Under the pieces are notes generated by a model, which worked only from the letters and a program-made list of their open reading frames with translations, was not told the origin of the DNA and did no database searches. 62,947 nucleotides of DNA. Origin: Victivallales bacterium (GTDB taxonomy: Bacteria > Verrucomicrobiota > Lentisphaeria > Victivallales > UBA1829). The position numbers and the translations under genes are program-made. Below are positions 11,637 to 19,785 of the stretch, in pieces. The stretch spans positions 1 to 62,947 of the forward strand of contig JAEEQO010000001.1 in NCBI GenBank assembly GCA_016285335.1, written 5' to 3'. Positions within the stretch are counted from its first letter, which is position 1; every line of letters begins with the position of its first letter.

Positions 11637-13070
11637 ATGCTCAAAGCTGTTCTTTCGTTCTGTATTCTTTTCTTTGCTTCCATTCTCCTTGCGGCTCAAC
11701 CCGCTTCAGCCTCGCTTCAGCAGAGGTTCGACAAGCTTGCCGGACAGAAGACGTTCGGCGAGGCGGAAGTCGCCGAACTCCGCGCCATCATGGAGGAGGC
11801 TCCCCTCGCGAAGACGAAAGACGCCGAAACGGAGGAAGAAGACGGAGAAACGGAAGAAGAAGACGGAGAAACGGAAGAAGAAGACGAGACGGCGGAAGTA
11901 CCCGAAACGCCGGAAGACCCCGCGAAAAAGGTCGACTGCACGTTCTGCCCCGACGCTCTCACATGGTACCTCGTTTCGAACGGCTTCTTCGAGGAGGCGA
12001 ACTGGCTCTTCTCCCACAAAGCCGACTTCGGCATCAAAGACCAGAACGGCATGACGCTTCTCCATATGGCATGCCGCGGCGGACATCTGGATTTTGCAAA
12101 GAACCTCATCAAACGCGGCGCGGAGATCAATCTTCCCGACCACGACGGCCTCGCGGCCATCCATTACGCCGTCATGGGCGGCAATTCGAAGCTTGTGGAG
12201 CAGCTGCTTCAGCTCGGAAGCGATCCGAACAAGCTCACGAAGAAAATGGACACGCCGCTGCATTTCGCCGCGAGGTATTCCGGGCTGGAGGAGATCAAGT
12301 TCCTTGTCGAACATGGCGCCAGCATCAAGGCGATCAACTGGAAGCTCCTCGAAAACCTCAAGGACCAGCGTCGCCGCCAGGACGACATATACAACAACCC
12401 CGAAGAGGAGCGTATCGCCGCTCTGAAGTCTGCACTCGGGCTGAAGACTCCCGATGCGCTGGGCGTGGACGAGGAGGAAGACGAGGAGGAAGATCGTTTC
12501 CCGGTAAAGAAAGAAGAGCCGCCCGCCATCGTTGACCTGGATCATATCCCCTACGATCTCCTTCCCCACGATGCCGGCGACGCCGCAAACGATGAGGGGC
12601 TGACCGCCCTGCACTATTCTGTCGCGAAAGGCGACATCAAGGCAGTGAAGTACCTCGTCGAACATGGTGCGGATATCAAGGCGCAGGATATGGTCCTCAG
12701 CAGGTCCACGATTCATTTCGCCGCCGAAAACGGCAATATCGAGTGCATCAGGTTTCTCACGGAAAAAGGCGCGGACCTGCTTGACAGGGACAGCTACGGA
12801 GCCACGCCCCTGCATTATGCCGCGAGAAGCAACAAACTGGACGTCGTCAAATTCCTCGTCGACCGGAAAGTCGACTACATGGCAAAGGACGTCCGCGGCT
12901 GGAGCGCCATGCATTATGCGGCCAGCGGCGGCAGCATCGACATCGTCAAGTATCTCCTCGCAAAGGGCCTCAACCTCAACGAGCTGAACGAAGCCGGCCG
13001 CACGCCCCTCTTCTTCGCCCGGAACCACAGCGAACTCAGAAAGTTCATGATCTCCAAGGGCGCACGGTAA
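11637..13070 (+). CDS. Secreted ankyrin-repeat protein
   Basis: A 477-residue protein with a signal peptide (MLKAVLSFCILFFASILLAAQPASA) and a Glu-rich stretch built on three GETEEED-like repeats (residues about 63-84). At least seven ankyrin repeats follow, recognised by recurring G-TLLHMACRGGHLDFAKNLIKRGA, DTPLHFAAR and ATPLHYAAR patterns. A second acidic insert (DEEEDEEED, about residue 280) splits the ankyrin array in two. Ankyrin solenoids bind other proteins, so an envelope-associated interaction role is likely, partner unknown. It stands alone with a good promoter. The acidic runs are encoded by 21-base tandem repeats and may vary in number between strains. Confidence 0.88.
   Translation: MLKAVLSFCILFFASILLAAQPASASLQQRFDKLAGQKTFGEAEVAELRAIMEEAPLAKTKDAETEEEDGETEEEDGETEEEDETAEVPETPEDPAKKVDCTFCPDALTWYLVSNGFFEEANWLFSHKADFGIKDQNGMTLLHMACRGGHLDFAKNLIKRGAEINLPDHDGLAAIHYAVMGGNSKLVEQLLQLGSDPNKLTKKMDTPLHFAARYSGLEEIKFLVEHGASIKAINWKLLENLKDQRRRQDDIYNNPEEERIAALKSALGLKTPDALGVDEEEDEEEDRFPVKKEEPPAIVDLDHIPYDLLPHDAGDAANDEGLTALHYSVAKGDIKAVKYLVEHGADIKAQDMVLSRSTIHFAAENGNIECIRFLTEKGADLLDRDSYGATPLHYAARSNKLDVVKFLVDRKVDYMAKDVRGWSAMHYAASGGSIDIVKYLLAKGLNLNELNEAGRTPLFFARNHSELRKFMISKGAR
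11829..11891 (+). repeat. 21-bp tandem repeat encoding acidic heptads
   Basis: Three consecutive 21-base units beginning ACGGA(A/G)GAAGAAGACG encode (D)GETEEED heptads in the secreted ankyrin protein; two are identical or nearly so. In-frame repeats like this tend to expand or contract. Confidence 0.8.
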
Positions 13071-13115
13071 GCCCCCCGCCCTTCTTCTGTCCCGTTCAAA
13101 ACGAAACGGATGCAG

Positions 13116-13166
13116 CCGGACCTCTGTTTTGCGAAAACAGGGGATCCGGAACAACGTGGTGTTGTT
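13116..13166. other. Two adjacent inverted repeats after the ankyrin gene
   Basis: The first, 13116-13149, is an extended hairpin: CCGGA, CTGTTTT, gcg loop, AAAACAG, TCCGG with small internal bulges. The second, 13150-13166, is AACAAC-gtggt-GTTGTT. There is no T-run after either on the plus strand, so termination would have to be Rho-assisted; they may instead stabilise the 3' end of the ankyrin mRNA. Confidence 0.5.
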
Positions 13167-13239
13167 GGCAAATTGTTCGCCGGGATGCCGCTCCCGTCTC
13201 CTCCCCGCGTTTTTTTTCGAAGATAAAAAAGAATGGGGC

Positions 13240-13268
13240 TTGCGAAAAAGGACAATCCGTGGTACAGT
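13240..13268 (+). promoter_or_regulatory. Candidate promoter of the rdgC operon
   Basis: TTGCGA (13240-13245), 17-base spacer, TACAGT (13263-13268), followed by AAAGGA before ATG at 13340. Confidence 0.5.
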
Positions 13269-13339
13269 AATTGAATCATTTTTCCACCCCATGCGATGCG
13301 CGTCCCGCGCCCGCCCGAACAGTCTGAAAGGATCATACA

Positions 13340-14476
13340 ATGTCATTTGAAACCGGAAGCGTCTCCCTCATGATCTGCCCTCTCCGCAACCCCATGCCGG
13401 AGGATTACCTGGAACTTTTCGCAAAACATTCCGCCGGCAAGCTCGACGATGTGAAGGACGAGCCCGTGCTCGGCTGGGTCAGCGGACGCCATCTGCTCGA
13501 AAGCAGGATCGACGAAGACACGTCCAAATGCGGCGGATTTCCCTACATGAACCTGAGGAAGACCGAACGCAAGGTCCCGGCCCAGCTGTTGAACGCCGTG
13601 TGCCGCCGCGACGAGCTCGCCTACATGCAGGCGCACGACTGCGCTTTCGTGCCGCGCAAGGAAAAAAGGGCGATCAAGGAGGAGGCCGTCGAAGCCCTGA
13701 TGCCGAAGATGGTGCCCACGATCTCCGCCGTGCCGTTCGTGGTCGACATTCCCGCCGGCGTGCTGTATTTCGGCGCGACCTCGCTCGCGAAGTTCGACGT
13801 CTTCGTGCAGGAGTTCACCCGCGCGCTCGGCATGGACGCCGAACCCGTGCCGATCTCCGTCGAAGAGCTTATGGAGACTCTGCTGAAGAAGAACGAGACC
13901 GACCTGCCGCCGCTCACGCTCACGAATCTGGCGAACGGCCTGGACGAACCCCAGCCCGGACGCGATTTCCTGACCTGGCTCTGGTATGATGCCGAAGTCA
14001 ACGGCGGAAGATGCTCCGTCGGCGAGCTCGGCGATTTCGTCGTCGGCCTCGAAGGTCCCCTCACGCTCGCCTATTCCCCGGGCAAAGCCAAGGATCCCGA
14101 ACTCGCAGGCTCCGGCGAAAGCGTCGTCAAGCGCGGCAATCCGATGGCGTCCGGCGAGGCGAAGGCCGCCCTTTCCAGCGGCAAAAAACTCCGCAAGGCA
14201 CGCGTGACATTCGCCCGCGAGGGCGTCGACGCCGAAGTCGACAAATGGGTGTTCACGTTCGATGCCGACACGTTCACCTTCGGCTCCGTCAAGCTCCCGG
14301 AAGGCGAGGAGATGGAACGCGAATCCGCGTTCGAGGAACGCGTCGCGAACCTGCATATCCTCCACACCGTCTTCAACGCCTACTTCAAGAAGTTCGCCGC
14401 GGCCGTCATGAACGGAAAAAACATCGCCACCGAAAAGGCGATGCGCCAGTGGGTCGCCGACCGCGAATCCCTCTGA
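13340..14476 (+). CDS. rdgC: RdgC-family recombination-associated DNA-binding protein
   Basis: A 378-residue protein similar in plan to RdgC, the ring-shaped DNA-binding protein that limits RecA activity. Recognisable blocks are PRKEKRAIKEEAVEALMPKM (basic helix preceding the conserved strand), VVDIPAGVLYFGATSLAKFDVF and FLTWLWYDAE, a family hallmark. E. coli RdgC is about 300 residues, so this version has insertions, mainly in the C-terminal half. It heads a plus-strand series with the srkA-like kinase 18 bases on. Assignment rests on motif pattern; the family diverges quickly. Confidence 0.72.
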   Translation: MSFETGSVSLMICPLRNPMPEDYLELFAKHSAGKLDDVKDEPVLGWVSGRHLLESRIDEDTSKCGGFPYMNLRKTERKVPAQLLNAVCRRDELAYMQAHDCAFVPRKEKRAIKEEAVEALMPKMVPTISAVPFVVDIPAGVLYFGATSLAKFDVFVQEFTRALGMDAEPVPISVEELMETLLKKNETDLPPLTLTNLANGLDEPQPGRDFLTWLWYDAEVNGGRCSVGELGDFVVGLEGPLTLAYSPGKAKDPELAGSGESVVKRGNPMASGEAKAALSSGKKLRKARVTFAREGVDAEVDKWVFTFDADTFTFGSVKLPEGEEMERESAFEERVANLHILHTVFNAYFKKFAAAVMNGKNIATEKAMRQWVADRESL

Positions 14477-14494
14477 GTTGAGGCAGGCGCTCCC

Positions 14495-15529
14495 ATGAAC
14501 CATCCGCGGGGCAGGAAAACAGACGGTACTGTCGGTGCGGCCGCTTTCGACCTCATCACGCCCGAATTCTTCCTGCCCGCGCTGGAGGACGCCCTCGCGT
14601 GCCGTCTGACCGGGCTGGCATCCGCCCTGCCCAGCTACATCAACCGCGTGTACGAGATCGAGGCCGTCACGGGCGAACGACTCGTAGTCAAATTCTACCG
14701 CCCCGGACGCTGGACGCGCGAGGCGATCCTGGAGGAACACGATTTCCTGTGGGACTGCGACGGCGAGGAGATCCCCGTCGTGCCGCCCTACGAGCTCGAA
14801 TCCGGCTCCACGCTCGGCGAGCTCGACGGCGTTGGCTTCGCCGTCTTCCCGCGCATGAGAGGCCGCGAGGTCGAGCTCGAACAGGATGAAACGCTCGCCC
14901 GCGTCGGCGCCCTGCTCGGTCGCATCCACGCCTGCGGCGAACGCCGCGACGCGCCGCACCGGCTCCGCATGACGCCCGCGTCCTTCGCGGAAGCCGCCAT
15001 GCACCGCATTTTCGACCGCGGGCTGGTCGACCCCTCGTGCGAACCGGAGCTGATCGGCCTCTGCGACGCCATTCTCGATCTCGCGGAGGCGGTCTACCCG
15101 CCTGACGACGCCATGATCCGCATTCACGGCGACTTCCACCGCGCGAACGTGCTCGACCGTCCCGGCACGGGCCTCATGGCGATCGACTTCGACGACATGG
15201 TCACGGGGCCGCCCGTGCAGGACCTCTGGCTTCTGCTCCCCGGCACGCCCGCCGAGTCGAAGCGCGAGCTTGACGTGATCCTGGCCGCCTACGAGGTCTT
15301 CCGTCCGTTCGACCGCGCCTCGCTCCGCCTCATCGAACCGCTCCGCGCCATGCGCATGATGCACTTCCTGTCGTGGTGCGCCGTGCAGGCGGACGACGCC
15401 GGATTCCGCGCCCAGTACCCGGACTGGGGCTCCCGCGAGTTCTGGCGCCGCGAAGTCGCCGATTTCCGCATTCAGCTCGAAAACATCCAGCGCGCGCTGG
15501 AGGGAAAGGACCATTCATGGAACAGTTGA
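14495..15529 (+). CDS. srkA: SrkA/RdoA-type Ser/Thr kinase (APH fold)
   Basis: A 344-residue kinase of the aminoglycoside-phosphotransferase fold. Visible features are YINRVYEIEAVTGERLVVKFYRPGRW with the ATP-binding Lys, RIHGDFHRANVL (catalytic loop Asp and Asn) and MAIDFDDMVTGPPVQDLW (metal-binding Asp), the arrangement of E. coli SrkA (YihE), a stress-response kinase counteracting death pathways. Length (about 330 in E. coli) agrees. It overlaps the following gene by 13 bases, so translation is probably coupled. Substrate is unknown. Confidence 0.85.
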   Translation: MNHPRGRKTDGTVGAAAFDLITPEFFLPALEDALACRLTGLASALPSYINRVYEIEAVTGERLVVKFYRPGRWTREAILEEHDFLWDCDGEEIPVVPPYELESGSTLGELDGVGFAVFPRMRGREVELEQDETLARVGALLGRIHACGERRDAPHRLRMTPASFAEAAMHRIFDRGLVDPSCEPELIGLCDAILDLAEAVYPPDDAMIRIHGDFHRANVLDRPGTGLMAIDFDDMVTGPPVQDLWLLLPGTPAESKRELDVILAAYEVFRPFDRASLRLIEPLRAMRMMHFLSWCAVQADDAGFRAQYPDWGSREFWRREVADFRIQLENIQRALEGKDHSWNS

Positions 15530-16083
15530 TTACCACCTCGCAGAAGCAGGCATGGAAAAAACGCGTCTTCCTCGCGTTTCTCCTCGGCATCGTCGCCGGA
15601 GCCGCCGCCACGTTCTGCGCCGGATTCCTCTACCTCCGGCACAATCTCATCGTCTCCTACGATTTCCCCGGCCTCACCGCCGACGATTTCGACGACGCGT
15701 TCGAGAACGCCATGCCCGCGGAAGCCGGCTGGATCGCTTCGCGCGAATCCTGCTCCCTGCCCATGCCCTCGAACGGACGCGTCCTCGCCAACTGGAAACT
15801 CTGCAACCGCACGTACGCGCGCGGCCTGATGGACGACCCCGACCATGGAATCATCCTGCCCGCCATCCTGCCCTGCACGGTCACGGTCACCGACGACCCG
15901 CGGGACGGCCACGCCGTGCTGTCCCGCCTGAACACCGCGCTCGTCGGCATGATCTACGGCGGCGATGCGCGAACCATCCTGCGTTCGCAGGTCGCGCCCG
16001 AACAGGAGGCGCTGTTCAGCATGCTTGCCGACGGCATCCGCAAAGACAAAGTTCAACGAAAGGAAAAGGAAAACACGCCATGA
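15517..16083 (+). CDS. DUF302 protein with N-terminal membrane helix
   Basis: A 188-residue protein: cytoplasmic start MEQLITTSQKQAWKKR, one transmembrane helix (about 17-41), then a DUF302 domain recognised by LCNRTYARGLMDDPDHGIILPAILPCTVTVTDD, the family's late conserved block. DUF302 proteins are small alpha/beta domains of unknown function, often envelope-associated. The start at 15517 is chosen for GGGAAAGGA just upstream; it overlaps the kinase gene by 13 bases and is joined to the thioesterase gene by ATGA at 16080-16083. Confidence 0.75.
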   Translation: MEQLITTSQKQAWKKRVFLAFLLGIVAGAAATFCAGFLYLRHNLIVSYDFPGLTADDFDDAFENAMPAEAGWIASRESCSLPMPSNGRVLANWKLCNRTYARGLMDDPDHGIILPAILPCTVTVTDDPRDGHAVLSRLNTALVGMIYGGDARTILRSQVAPEQEALFSMLADGIRKDKVQRKEKENTP

Positions 16084-16910
16084 CTTCCGCTCAGATAACA
16101 CCAGCCGGCACCGCCGAAACCGCCGACGTCATCCACAACGGCAACCCGTATTTCGACGGCAAACCCGCCGCGATCGTCCGCGAATACCCCATGCAGCTCC
16201 ACGCGATCGGCCCCGACGGACGCCTCCGCCTCGGCGCGGCATTCGACCTGATGCAGGACATCGCGGGCGTTCACGCCGCCCTGCTCGGCGTCGGCATCCA
16301 CGACCTGCGCCGACTCGGCATCACCTGGGTCCTCTCCCGCCTTATGATCCGGTTCGACGCCCTGCCCCCGGCCACAGATTCCGTCCTCGTGAAGACCTGG
16401 CCCAGCGGCGTGCACCGTCTCTTCGCCATGCGCCAGTTCGAGCTCAGCGACCCCGCATCCGGGCAGCGCATCGCCACCGCCAGCAGCTACTGGCTCATGC
16501 TGAAGCTCGCCAACCTGCGCCCCGTCTCGCCCGACGACGTGACCGGCACCTTCCCCGCGAACCCGGACAAGCCGATCTTCTTCGAGGACTGGGGCAAGCT
16601 CGACGTCACCCCCGGCTCCGACCCGCTCAGCACCGTCATCGGCCAGTCGAAGATCGACTACAACAACCACGTGAACAACGCGCATTACCCGATGTTCGCG
16701 CAGGACTGGATCGCCGCGAAGCTCGGCTGCCCCGTCCGCATCGGCACGATCCGCGTGAACTTCAATTTCGCGCTCCGCCTCTTCGAAACCATCGTCTGCA
16801 CCGGCGACCTCGACGGCGACAGGTTCCGCGTGGTCGGACACACCGCCGAGGGCAAGAACGTCTTCGCCTGCGACGGCACGTTCGCCCCGATGGAGATCGC
16901 TGAAAAGTAA
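16080..16910 (+). CDS. Acyl-ACP thioesterase
   Basis: A 276-residue double-hotdog protein of the acyl-ACP thioesterase family, which releases fatty acids from acyl carrier protein. The N-terminal hotdog (AAFDLMQDIAGVHAALLGVG, TWVLSRLMIRFDALP) and the C-terminal hotdog with IDYNNHVNNAHYPMF, carrying the conserved Asn and His, are both intact. It may trim acyl chains or fuel fatty acid release; the fab genes lie at 39-43 kb. It starts inside the stop codon of the DUF302 gene (ATGA), and AAGGAAAAGGA lies upstream. Confidence 0.9.
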   Translation: MTSAQITPAGTAETADVIHNGNPYFDGKPAAIVREYPMQLHAIGPDGRLRLGAAFDLMQDIAGVHAALLGVGIHDLRRLGITWVLSRLMIRFDALPPATDSVLVKTWPSGVHRLFAMRQFELSDPASGQRIATASSYWLMLKLANLRPVSPDDVTGTFPANPDKPIFFEDWGKLDVTPGSDPLSTVIGQSKIDYNNHVNNAHYPMFAQDWIAAKLGCPVRIGTIRVNFNFALRLFETIVCTGDLDGDRFRVVGHTAEGKNVFACDGTFAPMEIAEK

Positions 16911-16966
16911 CCTCATCCCCGCTCATAATTCGTTTTCACTTTTTCATACCACACAGGAACCCCAGC

Positions 16967-18139
16967 ATGAATCCCGAACTCAACCGTCTTTCCGATCTGC
17001 TCCGCGCATCCGTCGACGCGGGCGAATATGCCGGCGCATCCGTCATGGTCATCCACAAGGGCGAGGAGATATACTACACAGATTACGGCTATGCCGACGT
17101 CGAATCGGGCAGAAAGATCGCCCGCGACACCATCTTCCGCATCTATTCGCAGTCGAAGCCGGTCACCGGGACCGCCGCCGTCATGAACATCGACCGCGGC
17201 ATTCTGTCGCCCCGCGCCATGGTCGCGCGGTTCCTGCCGGGATTCGCGAACCAGCGCTACGACACCGAGCACAGCCAGGGCCTCGCCGTGGTCAGCGACC
17301 GCCCGATGTTCGTCTCCGACCTGCTGAACATGACCTCCGGCCTGCTCTATCCCGACTGCTCGCCGGACGTCGCCGTGGTCGTGCGCGAGATGGAGGACCT
17401 CCGCAAGCAGGGCGTCCAGCTCTCCACGGTCGAATTCGCGAACAGACTCGGCGGCTGCCGCCTCGCGTTCAAGCCCGGCGACCGCTGGGCCTACGGCTAC
17501 TCCGCCGACGTGATGGGCGCAGTCATCGAAATCGCCGCCGGAAAACGCTTCGGACAGTATTTGCAGGACGAGATCTTCGGCCCGCTCGGTATGAAGGACA
17601 CCGGATTCGTCGTCCCCGAGGCGAAACGCGGCCGCCTCGCCACCGCCTACGATCACCGCGACCACACGCGCAAACGCTTCGACTACGCCGACTGGCACCT
17701 CGGGCTGAATGCCTACCGCGAGGACACCGCGTTCGAGTCCGGCGGCGCGGGCCTCGTCTCCACCATCGGCGACTACGCCGAGTTCGTGAAGATGCTCATG
17801 AACCGCGGCACGTACAACGGACACCGGTTCCTTTCCGCCGCCGGGTTCGACTACCTGATCTCCCCGCAGCTCACCCCGTGGCAGGCGCGCACGTTCAACT
17901 GGCAGGACCTCGGCGGCCAGAACTACGGCAATTTCCTCTTCATGAAGACCTTCGGCGGGTGCTCCTCCACTACCGACGCCATCGGCTCGTTCGGCTGGGG
18001 CGGCTGGCTGGAGACCAATTTCACGCTCGATCTCAAAAATCAGATCGCCGTCCTCTTCATGGCGCAGAACCAGTCCCCGCAGGACAATTCCCACCTCTTC
18101 CACCGCCTCCGCAACGCCGCCTACTTCGCCCTGACGTAA
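16967..18139 (+). CDS. Beta-lactamase-fold serine hydrolase (class C related)
   Basis: A 390-residue penicillin-binding-protein-like esterase. The SxxK motif is SQSK at residues 61-64, the Tyr motif is YSAD near 178 (YxN position with Ala-Asp), and the third motif appears as WGGW instead of HGG/KTG. There is no signal peptide, so the enzyme should be cytoplasmic, which argues against antibiotic resistance and in favour of an esterase or peptidase. It lies 56 bases after the thioesterase, preceded by ACAGGAA. Substrate unknown. Confidence 0.87.
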   Translation: MNPELNRLSDLLRASVDAGEYAGASVMVIHKGEEIYYTDYGYADVESGRKIARDTIFRIYSQSKPVTGTAAVMNIDRGILSPRAMVARFLPGFANQRYDTEHSQGLAVVSDRPMFVSDLLNMTSGLLYPDCSPDVAVVVREMEDLRKQGVQLSTVEFANRLGGCRLAFKPGDRWAYGYSADVMGAVIEIAAGKRFGQYLQDEIFGPLGMKDTGFVVPEAKRGRLATAYDHRDHTRKRFDYADWHLGLNAYREDTAFESGGAGLVSTIGDYAEFVKMLMNRGTYNGHRFLSAAGFDYLISPQLTPWQARTFNWQDLGGQNYGNFLFMKTFGGCSSTTDAIGSFGWGGWLETNFTLDLKNQIAVLFMAQNQSPQDNSHLFHRLRNAAYFALT

Positions 18140-18174
18140 AAACAAAGATGAGGGCGGGCGTCTCCCCGTCCGCT

Positions 18175-18576
18175 CTATCCCTGCAACAGATCCAAAAACT
18201 CGGAAACGGTTACGATTCTTACATGCCGGACCTTTTTCAGCGTCAAAAGGTCTTTGTCCCCACTGACAACATAGTAACACTGGCCGTCAATGGCGCAGGA
18301 AATGAACTTGTCGTCATCGGGGTCGCGGCAAACGGCAACGCGGGTTTTGGCAGGGATTATCTCCATAGCGGAATAGATGGGAACTGCTGAAGAATGCAAT
18401 TCCCGTCCTTTGTATTTCTCCAGAAGATAATCTATGGTTTCCTGATACTCGTCCAGTATCTCCTGTGTAGCAACTGCGGAAACAGAGCGTGCAAGGATGA
18501 GTCGCAGTAACTCTTCAGGTTTCCCGCCAAAGAACACAGCGGAAGCAAGCACGTTTGTATCGACAACGATACGCAT
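18175..18576 (-). CDS. PIN-domain toxin
   Basis: A 133-residue PIN nuclease of the COG1569 putative toxin class. Acidic residues expected for Mg-dependent RNase activity are present: VVDTNVLASA at the start, the EILDEY helix, and CRDPDDDKFISCA followed by VSGDKDLL. ATG at 18576 overlaps the antitoxin stop by one base (TGATG); a GTG three bases earlier is an alternative. With the AbrB/MazE-type gene it forms a two-gene type II toxin-antitoxin module. Base composition is less GC-rich than the flanking genes, in keeping with lateral acquisition. Confidence 0.85.
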   Translation of the reverse strand: MRIVVDTNVLASAVFFGGKPEELLRLILARSVSAVATQEILDEYQETIDYLLEKYKGRELHSSAVPIYSAMEIIPAKTRVAVCRDPDDDKFISCAIDGQCYYVVSGDKDLLTLKKVRHVRIVTVSEFLDLLQG

Positions 18577-18842
18577 CACGCCTTCCTTTTATTCTTTCGG
18601 ACGGCTTTGATGGCTTCGTCAATGTCCGCCTCGGTCACACCGACTTCCTTTGCCCACTTCTGGAAACTGGCAAGTACAGCCTCAAATTCAGCGAGCTTCG
18701 GCTCCTTGATGGGTTTCAGCAGGATATTGTCGTTGTCGGAGAAGACGACAAACTGTGTTCCGGCATTCAGGTTCAAAGCCGTGCGGATTTTTTTCGGCAG
18801 GACGATCTGCCCCTTCGTTGACATCGCAGTAATCATCGGCAT
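18576..18842 (-). CDS. AbrB/MazE-family antitoxin
   Basis: An 88-residue protein with an N-terminal swapped-hairpin AbrB DNA-binding domain (MSTKGQIVLPKKIRTALNLNAGTQF) and a charged helical C terminus expected to wrap the toxin. It probably represses its own operon: two 13-bp sites flank the promoter. The start at 18842 has an ideal AAAGGAGG site seven bases upstream. Confidence 0.88.
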   Translation of the reverse strand: MPMITAMSTKGQIVLPKKIRTALNLNAGTQFVVFSDNDNILLKPIKEPKLAEFEAVLASFQKWAKEVGVTEADIDEAIKAVRKNKRKA

Positions 18843-18862
18843 GGCGCGCCTCCTTTCAAAAA

Positions 18863-18875
18863 TAGGATTTTCTTA
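18863..18875. promoter_or_regulatory. Operator half, downstream site
   Basis: TAGGATTTTCTTA, an imperfect version of the palindrome at 18916-18928 (one mismatch). The two sites start 53 bp apart, close to five helical turns, and bracket the -35 and -10 boxes of the toxin-antitoxin promoter. Confidence 0.6.
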
Positions 18876-18879
18876 CCTT

Positions 18880-18907
18880 ACTATAGCATTCTTTTCAAAG
18901 AAGTCAA
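18880..18907 (-). promoter_or_regulatory. Toxin-antitoxin promoter
   Basis: Minus strand TTGACT (18907-18902), 16-base spacer, TATAGT (18885-18880), about 35 bases before the antitoxin ATG. Confidence 0.75.
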
Positions 18908-18915
18908 GCAATCAG

Positions 18916-18928
18916 TAAGATTTTCTTA
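18916..18928. promoter_or_regulatory. Operator half, upstream site
   Basis: TAAGA-ttt-TCTTA, a perfect 13-bp palindrome just upstream of the -35 box; partner of the site at 18863-18875. Probably bound by the AbrB-type antitoxin. Confidence 0.6.
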
Positions 18929-18945
18929 TAACAAAACATCTCTTT

Positions 18946-19311
18946 TTATCCGGCTGCATTCCCCATCGCCAGATAAAAAACGGCAATGATCGTCACGATG
19001 CCGACCGGGATCGTGGAATAAAACATCTGTTTTTCCGCGCGAATCAGCTGTTCCGCTTTCTCCCTGTCATATTCCATGAGGATCCGGTTGCGTTTCACAA
19101 GGTCCTCCGCGAGCTTGTCGTTCCATGGCGTAGAACGCATCTTATAGTAGAAAAGCGGGTATCGGGGAAATATCCTGATACATTCATTTTCACAAGCGGG
19201 CAGCAGGTTCTGGAAATACCATTTTACTTTGAACCACCGGAACAATGCCCGGACGTAGATGAAAACCGAGATCGCCCCGGCTGCAAGAAACAGGATGACG
19301 AGCCATTTCAT
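18946..19311 (-). CDS. Small two-helix membrane protein, unknown
   Basis: A 121-residue protein with a transmembrane helix at residues 3-22 followed by a basic stretch (FRWFKVKW), a charged central part (DKLAEDLVKRNRILMEYDREKAEQLIRAEK) and a second helix at about 97-117. I do not recognise a family. It is the last gene of a four-gene minus-strand series (20469-21341, 19782-20444, 19354-19785, this one), 42 bases after the preceding stop, so it may act with those envelope proteins. Confidence 0.55.
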   Translation of the reverse strand: MKWLVILFLAAGAISVFIYVRALFRWFKVKWYFQNLLPACENECIRIFPRYPLFYYKMRSTPWNDKLAEDLVKRNRILMEYDREKAEQLIRAEKQMFYSTIPVGIVTIIAVFYLAMGNAAG

Positions 19312-19353
19312 GCTTTTCTTTGTTCCTCGTTCTCGTTATGATTCAGTAGTGTT

Positions 19354-19785
19354 TCACGGATTGATGTATGTGTTCCACAACTCGATGCGGGAGACATTGT
19401 CCAGCTCGGAGATTTCAATCCGCCGGATCGTTTTGATATGATCGGACGGAATGGTAAAACGATAAAAGGATGAGGGCTCTTTGAACGAGGAGGAAACCTT
19501 CTCGCCGTTCGCGAGGACGTATTCGATCGAACACCCCATCGTGCCGGAATCCTGAGCTTTTATGTCTAAATTCAAATGCCGATAATCCCGTCTGAATGTT
19601 TCGGGTATCTCATACACGATTCTTTCCGGGGCATCCCGGTCCGCCGTCGCCTGATAGAGCGTTTCGATCTGCGGCTGATGGGTTTGACGCTGATACAGGA
19701 TATAGACTGCGGGTCCGAACACAACGCCCAGCACAAGAGCAAGGAGCAGAACGACCAGCAAAAAGGCTTTCCGGTTCACCGTCAT
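19354..19785 (-). CDS. Single-pass membrane protein, unknown
   Basis: A 143-residue protein with a strong transmembrane segment (AFLLVVLLLALVLGVVFGPAV) near the N terminus and an extracytoplasmic domain rich in beta-type sequence (YRHLNLDIKAQDSGTMGCSIEYVL, YRFTIPSDHIKTIRRIEI). No family recognised. ATG at 19785 sits in an ATGA overlap with the upstream gene (19782-19785) and follows GGGAGG at close range; a TTG at 19800 is possible but lacks a ribosome site. Confidence 0.55.
   Translation of the reverse strand: MTVNRKAFLLVVLLLALVLGVVFGPAVYILYQRQTHQPQIETLYQATADRDAPERIVYEIPETFRRDYRHLNLDIKAQDSGTMGCSIEYVLANGEKVSSSFKEPSSFYRFTIPSDHIKTIRRIEISELDNVSRIELWNTYINP

Noticed and set aside
16967..18139. 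Antibiotic-resistance beta-lactamase
   Set aside because: No signal peptide, the third motif is WGG rather than KTG/HGG, and the gene sits in a lipid and stress gene series; a general serine hydrolase is safer.
18141..18178. Terminator between the serine hydrolase and PIN genes
   Set aside because: The GC-rich inverted repeat is interrupted by mismatches and a bulge; pairing too weak to call.
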